Positions 59,193 to 64,000 of a stretch of 64,000 nucleotides of DNA are shown here, piece after piece (the stretch's first letter is position 1; each line of letters starts with the position of its first letter). The notes beneath the pieces were generated by a model that searched no databases, was not told where the DNA came from, and saw only the letters and a list, made by a program, of their open reading frames with translations. Source of the stretch: Thermodesulfobacterium sp. TA1 (lineage in GTDB: Bacteria; Desulfobacterota; Thermodesulfobacteria; Thermodesulfobacteriales; Thermodesulfobacteriaceae); NCBI RefSeq assembly GCF_008630935.1, contig NZ_CP043908.1, positions 930,001 to 994,000 on the forward strand, read 5' to 3'. The position numbers were made by a program, and so were the translations under genes.

Positions 59193-60368
59193 TTATTTTT
59201 CTACATAAACTCCTATTCCTTTTAGATAAAAAGTCTCTTCTACAAAAGGATTAATAGGATGGTCTTTAGCCTGTATGCCTTGGAAAATAATCCTCCCGTT
59301 AAGTTGTAAGCTTTTAAGAGAATTCTTTATCAAAAACCAAAGTCTTTCAAATTTTAAAAAATGAGAACAAGAAAACCCAAAAAAATATCCTTTTTCCAAA
59401 GCTTTAAGACCTAAAAAATAAAGGCTTTCGTATTTTTTCTCTCCCTCAGAAATATGTTTATAAGATTTTATAAAGGCTGGAGGGTCAAGGACTACCATAT
59501 CTACCTTAGGCGGATTTTTGAGTATTTTAAAAATGTCTCCTTGAAGGGCTATAAGTTTATCTTTCCAGTGGTTAAGTTTGGCGATTTCTTCAGCCAAAGA
59601 AAGGGCAGCAGCAGACCGGTCTATCAAGAAAACCCTTTCAGCCCCACCTTTCAAACAATAAAATCCAAAACCACCGATATAAGAAAATCCGTCTATCACC
59701 TGTAAACCTTTTGAAAGATCCCTTACAAACCTTCGGTTTTCCCTCTGGTCTAAAAAAAACCCGGTTTTTTGTCCTGAAATAATCGGAATTAAAAACTTTA
59801 TGTCATCTATAGTAACCAAAATCGGTTCTTCTACCTTCCCATAAGCTACATTTACGTAAAGAGGAAGCCCCTCTTCTTGTCTTTTAACATGGTCGTTTTT
59901 TAAGACTATAGCCTCAGGAGAAAGCACCACTTTTAAAGCTTCTATAATAAAAGCTAAAAGTTTTTCCATACCAAGGGTATGGGTCTGCACCACCGCAATT
60001 TTTTCAAACAGGTCTACTACTAAACCAGGTACAAAATCTCCTTCAGAAAAAACCAAACGAAAACAGCCTTCTCCAGGATATAACGACCGTCTAAGGTTTA
60101 AGGCTTTACTAAACACCTGTACAAAAAAGTTTATATCTATTTTTTGTTCTTCGGTAGAAAGAAGTTTTAAACAATAAAAAGACTGAGGGTTAAAATATCC
60201 TATCCCCAAAAAATATTTTTCCTCTGAAAAGATGGTTACCAAATCCCCAGGGGAAATTTTTTCTGAAAGTTTCTCAAAATCTTTTATGTCTTTTTGAGTA
60301 AACCAAAGGCTTCTTCTTAAATAATTTTGGACCCCAAGTTTATTTAAAACAACCGGAGGGTATAACAC
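59193..60368 (-). CDS. RlmI-like class I SAM-dependent rRNA methyltransferase (PUA domain)
   Basis: 391 residues. The N-terminal PUA-like domain (about 1-80, SPGDLVTIFSEEKYFLGIGYFNP) is followed by an EEHEP-type domain. The methyltransferase domain has KTGFFLDQRENRRFVRDLSKGLQVIDGFSYIGGFGFYCLKGGAERVFLIDRS and VVLDPPAFIK, with FGFSCSHFLK at the end. These fit RlmI (23S rRNA cytosine-5 methylation) and related enzymes. It starts with GTG and overlaps the polyferredoxin gene by 29 nt. Confidence 0.85.
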   Translation of the reverse strand: MLYPPVVLNKLGVQNYLRRSLWFTQKDIKDFEKLSEKISPGDLVTIFSEEKYFLGIGYFNPQSFYCLKLLSTEEQKIDINFFVQVFSKALNLRRSLYPGEGCFRLVFSEGDFVPGLVVDLFEKIAVVQTHTLGMEKLLAFIIEALKVVLSPEAIVLKNDHVKRQEEGLPLYVNVAYGKVEEPILVTIDDIKFLIPIISGQKTGFFLDQRENRRFVRDLSKGLQVIDGFSYIGGFGFYCLKGGAERVFLIDRSAAALSLAEEIAKLNHWKDKLIALQGDIFKILKNPPKVDMVVLDPPAFIKSYKHISEGEKKYESLYFLGLKALEKGYFFGFSCSHFLKFERLWFLIKNSLKSLQLNGRIIFQGIQAKDHPINPFVEETFYLKGIGVYVEK

Positions 60369-61218
60369 GGTTAAAATCTCCTTTTTCTATATGTATAGCA
60401 TGGTGAGGACAAATTTTTACACAGTTTAGACATCTGATACATTCGACTGAATTTGGCTCTTCTAAAGGATAGATGTCAACTGGACAAATTTTTTCACAGG
60501 CCTTACAACGAGTACATCTATCCACGTCTATTTTAAATCGCAAAAAACTAAACTTATTAAACAGCCCATATATTAAACCCAAGGGACATAGGTTTTTACA
60601 AAAAAACCTGTAATCTACCAAAACCAAAATCATAACCCCTAATAAAAACAAGGTCTTAAAGTAAAAAAGTCTTCCTATATAATCCCAAAGTTCTGAGGTT
60701 AGAATCAGGTTTAGGTAACCTGCCTCTAAGGTTCCTGCCGGGCAAAGAAATTTACAAAACCCAAGAATACCGTATCCGATTTCATTTTGAAAAGTTAGTG
60801 GCACCCAAAACACCAGTCCTATAAGCACCAAATGTTTTAAGTATTTTTGTGTCCTCCAAGGAAAAGTAATTTTTCTTTTTAAAAAGGGTATTTTGTAGAT
60901 AAGGTCCTGTAAAAAACCAAAAGGACAAACCCAACCACAGATAAACCTTCCTAAGGTTAGCCCAAAAAACAGAAAAAAACCTAACAAATACAAAAAAGGG
61001 GCTATCAATGTCTGCCATTTTAAAATCTTTAATGCACTTAATATATTCTGTAAAACCCCTAAAGGGCAAGAAAAAAGGCTGGCAGGACAGGAATAACAAT
61101 TTAATCCCGGAGCACAAAACCCTTTTAAAGGACCTGTATAAAGGGTTTTAGTAAAGGGAAAAACTAAATATCCGTTATGTAGAAACAAAGAAAAAACCTG
61201 TACAATCCTTCTTTTCAT
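60340..61218 (-). CDS. NapH-like membrane polyferredoxin (4Fe-4S)
   Basis: 292 residues with about four or five membrane helices. Cysteine clusters occur at the N-terminus (GLNCYSCPASLFSCPLGVLQ), mid-chain (ICGWVCPFGFLQDL, KFLCPAGTLEAG, FCKNLCPLGLIYG) and in two C-terminal 4Fe-4S ferredoxin motifs (CTRCKACEKICPVDI and CIRCLNCVKICPHHAI). Such proteins move electrons across or at the membrane. The partner is unknown. The start ATG is shared with the stop of a 44-residue CXXC peptide gene (ATGA), a pairing also known for CD1871A-type proteins. Confidence 0.88.
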   Translation of the reverse strand: MKRRIVQVFSLFLHNGYLVFPFTKTLYTGPLKGFCAPGLNCYSCPASLFSCPLGVLQNILSALKILKWQTLIAPFLYLLGFFLFFGLTLGRFICGWVCPFGFLQDLIYKIPFLKRKITFPWRTQKYLKHLVLIGLVFWVPLTFQNEIGYGILGFCKFLCPAGTLEAGYLNLILTSELWDYIGRLFYFKTLFLLGVMILVLVDYRFFCKNLCPLGLIYGLFNKFSFLRFKIDVDRCTRCKACEKICPVDIYPLEEPNSVECIRCLNCVKICPHHAIHIEKGDFNRVIPSGCFK

Positions 61219-61349
61219 TCTTCAAGGCCCATACAAGAAAGACAAGCTACAGCCCCTCTAGAATGGACAAATTCATAACCTTTAAGCTTAAATCCAGCCC
61301 AAAGAAATAATCCGATACTAATCCAGAAAACCAAGATTTTCCAGCGCAC
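61215..61349 (-). CDS. 44-residue CXXC membrane peptide (CD1871A-like)
   Basis: A short GTG-started gene reads MRWKILVFWISIGLFLWAGF, one membrane helix, then KLKGYEFVHSRGAVACLSCMGLEE. The tail A-C-L-S-C-M-G-L matches the conserved end A-x-x-I-C-L-E-C-I-G of the CD1871A family, which sits beside NapH-like ferredoxins. GGGG lies 5 nt before GTG. The stop overlaps the polyferredoxin start (ATGA), and glmM ends 7 nt upstream. The Cys pair is a likely redox or cluster ligand for its neighbour. Confidence 0.75.
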   Translation of the reverse strand: MRWKILVFWISIGLFLWAGFKLKGYEFVHSRGAVACLSCMGLEE

Positions 61350-61356
61350 GTTTCCC

Positions 61357-62715
61357 CTAACCTAACTTTTTCTGAAGAAATTCTTTCAATGCTTCGCTTA
61401 TTTCCTCTACTAAATTTGGGTTTTCTCCTTCAACCATTATACGGTACTTAGGCTCAGTACCTGAAGGTCTTATCACTATCCTTCCCGTTTTTCCTAACCT
61501 ATCTTCTGCTTGCTTGATCTTTTCTTGGATACCCTCTATTTCATCTAAAGGAATTTTTTTACTAACTTTTATGTTTTTTATAACTTGAGGAAGTTTTTCG
61601 AAAAGTTTAGCCAATTCAGAAAGAGGCTTTTCTTTTTGTTTAACCAAAGAAAGAAGACGCAATCCTGCTAAAAGGCCATCTCCTGTGGTAGCTTTATCAA
61701 GAAAAATAATATGACCTGAGGTTTCTCCTCCTAAAACAGCGTTTACCTCCCTCATTTTCATCACTACATATCTATCTCCTACAGGAGTTCTCAGAAAATT
61801 AATACCTTCTTTTTTTAAGAAAAGTTCTAACCCAAGGTTACTCATTATTGTTCCTACTACCGTAAGGTTAGTAAGTTGGACTTTTTCCTTTAATTCTATA
61901 GCAAAAATAGCTAAAAGATCGTCTCCGTCTAACAAATTTCCTTTTTCATCTACTACCACGATACGGTCTCCATCTCCATCAAGGGCTATACCTAAATCTG
62001 CCTGATTTTCTAAAACCGCTTTTTGAATGTTTTCGGGATAAAGGGCGCCGCTTTTTTCGTTGATGTTGATTCCGTTTGGGTTGCAGCCTATGGCTATTAC
62101 TTCAGCCCCAAGTTCTTCTAAAACCCTTGGTCCTACTTGATAACAAGCTCCGTTGGCACAATCTATCACCACCTTTAAACCTTCAAAATCAACGTTTGAA
62201 GGAACGACAGACTTTAGATGCACCACATATCTTCCTATAGCATCCTTTATCCTAAAGGCCCTTCCTAAAGCATCTTTGTGTACCCTTAAGTCTTTAAACC
62301 CTTCATCAAAAATCAACTCCTCTATCTTGGCTTCTGTCTCATCAGAAAGTTTAAACCCATCTTTACCAAAGATTTTAATTCCATTATCGTAATAAGGATT
62401 ATGGGAAGCAGAAATCATGATACCTGCATCTGCCCGCATATCTTTGGTTAAAAAAGCAATTCCAGGAGTAGGAATAGGTCCTACTAATAAACTATATCCT
62501 CCCATAGAACATATCCCTGCAACCAAGGCAGACTCAAACACATATCCAGATAACCTGGTATCTTTGCCTATAACCACCTTGGTGGTATGGTGATTTTGAT
62601 TTTTAAACAAAAATCCTATAGCCCTACCTACTTGCAAAGCAATTTCAGGTAGCATAGGAAAAAAGTTAGCCTCACCTCTTATTCCGTCTGTGCCAAAAAG
62701 CTTTCTTTCTACCAT
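61357..62715 (-). CDS. glmM: Phosphoglucosamine mutase
   Basis: Converts glucosamine-6-P to glucosamine-1-P for peptidoglycan and LPS. The 452 residues begin KLFGTDGIRGEANFFP and hold the phospho-Ser loop GIMISASHNPYYDNGIK. DGDGDRI is the Mg2+ loop, GGETSGH is the sugar loop and RPSGTEPKYRIMVE is the phosphate-binding end. This is the GlmM set rather than phosphomannomutase. It follows cdaR by 6 nt, as in the cdaA-cdaR-glmM operons of Firmicutes. Confidence 0.97.
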   Translation of the reverse strand: MVERKLFGTDGIRGEANFFPMLPEIALQVGRAIGFLFKNQNHHTTKVVIGKDTRLSGYVFESALVAGICSMGGYSLLVGPIPTPGIAFLTKDMRADAGIMISASHNPYYDNGIKIFGKDGFKLSDETEAKIEELIFDEGFKDLRVHKDALGRAFRIKDAIGRYVVHLKSVVPSNVDFEGLKVVIDCANGACYQVGPRVLEELGAEVIAIGCNPNGININEKSGALYPENIQKAVLENQADLGIALDGDGDRIVVVDEKGNLLDGDDLLAIFAIELKEKVQLTNLTVVGTIMSNLGLELFLKKEGINFLRTPVGDRYVVMKMREVNAVLGGETSGHIIFLDKATTGDGLLAGLRLLSLVKQKEKPLSELAKLFEKLPQVIKNIKVSKKIPLDEIEGIQEKIKQAEDRLGKTGRIVIRPSGTEPKYRIMVEGENPNLVEEISEALKEFLQKKLG

Positions 62716-62721
62716 ACCCCC

Positions 62722-63354
62722 CTACCTCTTCCTTTCTTCATAGACGACTTTTACTTTTTCTACGTCCACACTAATAATTCCTAACGGTGGCATTAAGTCA
62801 ACCTCTAAAGCCTTGTTTAATTTTAGTTTTAATATGTCTATAGGTTCTGTTTGTACCTCCTGAATGTTTGGAAGAACCTCTACAGGGGCCTTGATTAAAA
62901 CATACTTGGGAATTACTTTTATTCTTCCTTGGGTAAAATAAAACTTTTCTTCTTCTTTAAACACAGGTTTTACAGGAACCTTTTTAGTCCCTATTTTTTT
63001 CACAACCAAGGTAAGAAAATTAGGGTTTACCTCTTTTACCTTTATCCCTGCAGGAAGACTTATCTTTTCTATAGGCACCCTTATCTGATGAACCCCTGGA
63101 GGGAAGTTTTTGGTATCTATTTCTAAAGTAATTTGTTTTTCGTTAAGGTTTCTTAAAAGATTTCTTATAGCCTGTATCCTTAAAACCACCGTAGAAGGAG
63201 TTATTTCCACCATATAGTTAGGATTAGGTAATTTATAATTCACAGGAATTTCTATAGTCTTTTCTATAGAACGTCCCCATACTACAAAATACCATAAGGT
63301 AAGAGCCATCAAAAAAGAAAGAACTTTTAGTTTATGTTCCCTTTTGAATCTCAT
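62722..63354 (-). CDS. cdaR: YbbR-domain protein CdaR (regulator of CdaA)
   Basis: 210-residue membrane-anchored protein. The start MRFKREHKLKVLSFLMALTLWYFVVWGRS gives one helix, followed by extracytoplasmic YbbR-like repeats (IPVNYKLPNPNYMVEITPSTVVLRIQAIRNLLRNL and others). CdaR tunes the diadenylate cyclase CdaA. The frame is open to 63390, but AAGGA before the ATG at 63354 and the conserved helix decide the start. It overlaps cdaA by 23 nt. Confidence 0.9.
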   Translation of the reverse strand: MRFKREHKLKVLSFLMALTLWYFVVWGRSIEKTIEIPVNYKLPNPNYMVEITPSTVVLRIQAIRNLLRNLNEKQITLEIDTKNFPPGVHQIRVPIEKISLPAGIKVKEVNPNFLTLVVKKIGTKKVPVKPVFKEEEKFYFTQGRIKVIPKYVLIKAPVEVLPNIQEVQTEPIDILKLKLNKALEVDLMPPLGIISVDVEKVKVVYEERKR

Positions 63355-64000
63355 AAGTAATCCTTGTCCACCATGGTGCCTTAGACTCAAAACCTAAAAG
63401 CTGAGAAAGCATTTTTCTTAAAGTAGCAGGGGTTACGTCTCTGGTGATTTTTCCGCTTACTGCTATAGAAATATAACCTTTTTCCTCAGATACTACTATA
63501 GCTACCGAATCGGTAATCTCTGTAATACCTATGGCTGCCCTATGTCTGGTCCCCAAATCTTTGGCTATGTCTGGGTTGGTAGAAAGGGGCAATACTACAC
63601 CTGCGGCTACGATTTTACCTTTGCTGATAACTACTGCTCCATCATGAAGAGGGCTTTTAGGATTAAAGATACTTATCAACAACTCTTCGCTTATCTTTGA
63701 GTCTAACACTATAGACCCTTCTAAAAAATCCTTCAAACTAATCTCTCTTTCAAAAACTATCAAAGCTCCTATTTTTTTCTCTGCAAGTTTGGTAACTGCC
63801 TTAACCACCTCTTCTATACCATAAGAATATTCTGTCTGAAATTTGGTAAAAGGATGCTTTCCTATCTGGGCTAAGGCTTTTCTTATGTCGTCTTGAAAAA
63901 CTATAATGATTAAAATCAAGATAGAAGACATAAAGGTGTTTAAAATCCAGTTTAAGGTTAACAACTGCAAAGCATCAGAGACGAAATATAAAAGGACCAC
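63332..64000 (-). CDS. cdaA: Diadenylate cyclase CdaA (N-terminus beyond the window)
   Basis: Membrane enzyme making c-di-AMP from two ATP. The visible 222 residues have two hydrophobic stretches (about 3-32) and the DAC domain, with SPLHDGAVVI (catalytic DGA) and LGTRHRAAIGITE (RHR motif). The reading frame continues to the window edge, and full CdaA has three helices, so some N-terminal residues are missing. Followed by cdaR and glmM, which in Firmicutes form a control unit for c-di-AMP output. Confidence 0.93.
   Translation of the reverse strand: MVLLYFVSDALQLLTLNWILNTFMSSILILIIIVFQDDIRKALAQIGKHPFTKFQTEYSYGIEEVVKAVTKLAEKKIGALIVFEREISLKDFLEGSIVLDSKISEELLISIFNPKSPLHDGAVVISKGKIVAAGVVLPLSTNPDIAKDLGTRHRAAIGITEITDSVAIVVSEEKGYISIAVSGKITRDVTPATLRKMLSQLLGFESKAPWWTRITYEIQKGT

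Overview
The window looks like part of the chromosome of a thermophilic, anaerobic, Gram-negative bacterium with low GC. It is most likely a member of the Thermodesulfobacteria (Thermodesulfobacterium/Caldimicrobium-like). This is an inference from several traits: K/E-rich compact proteins, a Kdo transferase (so LPS), an archaeal-type phosphoglycerate mutase, a two-gene SufC/SufB-type Fe-S system, a nine-haem cytochrome c lipoprotein, a nickel ECF importer and cytochrome bd. No 16S gene is present to settle it.

Layout. 1-2151 (minus): start of hisC, then sufB-like and sufC. 2249-5204: cydAB behind an Rrf2 Fe-S-type regulator with a visible promoter, an operator candidate and a clear terminator. 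5334-11053 (plus): a large GGDEF-EAL sensor protein, pyk and holA. 11062-17149 (minus): parB-like, purC, a Rho-N-like protein, folC, a cation exchanger, a Usp protein and a zinc-ribbon protein. 17448-23577: a small unknown gene, mtgA, apgM and a complete nikKMLQO nickel transporter with repeated palindromes in its promoter. 23569-27063 (minus): a thioredoxin-like/permease/ArsR module, panE-like and a membrane zinc-ribbon protein. 27328-28976 (plus): a core-MetE-like protein and an HNH protein.

29005-44291 (minus) is one long flagellar/chemotaxis cluster in transcription order: fliL-fliM-fliN-fliO-fliP-fliQ-fliR-flhB-flhA-flhF-flhG-fliA-cheY-(FliL-like)-(DUF2802-like)-(FliK-like)-cheY2-cheB-cheR-(DnaJ-like). 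Immediately upstream of it, between fliL and a tRNA-Ser(GGA) gene, lies a phage-derived segment. It holds a full-length tail tape-measure gene, a small membrane ORF on the other strand, a 5'-truncated tail-gene fragment and short repeats. An exact 31-bp direct repeat brackets it, with copies 3,030 bp apart. This is the most unusual structure in the window.

47657-55005 (minus): bioY under a textbook BirA operator, then a tightly packed operon transcribed asd - SPL-like radical SAM - nine-haem cytochrome - rph - rdgB - pgeF - waaA. 55169-58404 (plus): a TrmH-like methyltransferase, an SfsA-DUF123 fusion, a nucleoside phosphorylase-like protein and a J-domain protein. 58407-64000 (minus): cdaA-cdaR-glmM (c-di-AMP synthesis linked to cell-wall precursor supply), then a 44-residue CXXC membrane peptide (CD1871A-like), a NapH-like polyferredoxin, an RlmI-like methyltransferase and a TauE/SafE permease.

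I see no rRNA, no CRISPR array and no intact transposase. Four starts were moved from the longest possible reading frame to an internal ATG with a good Shine-Dalgarno site: the 17448 gene, flhG, bioY and cdaR. Two more, the TrmH-like gene at 55169 and the phosphorylase at 56847, were moved to an internal ATG on other grounds.
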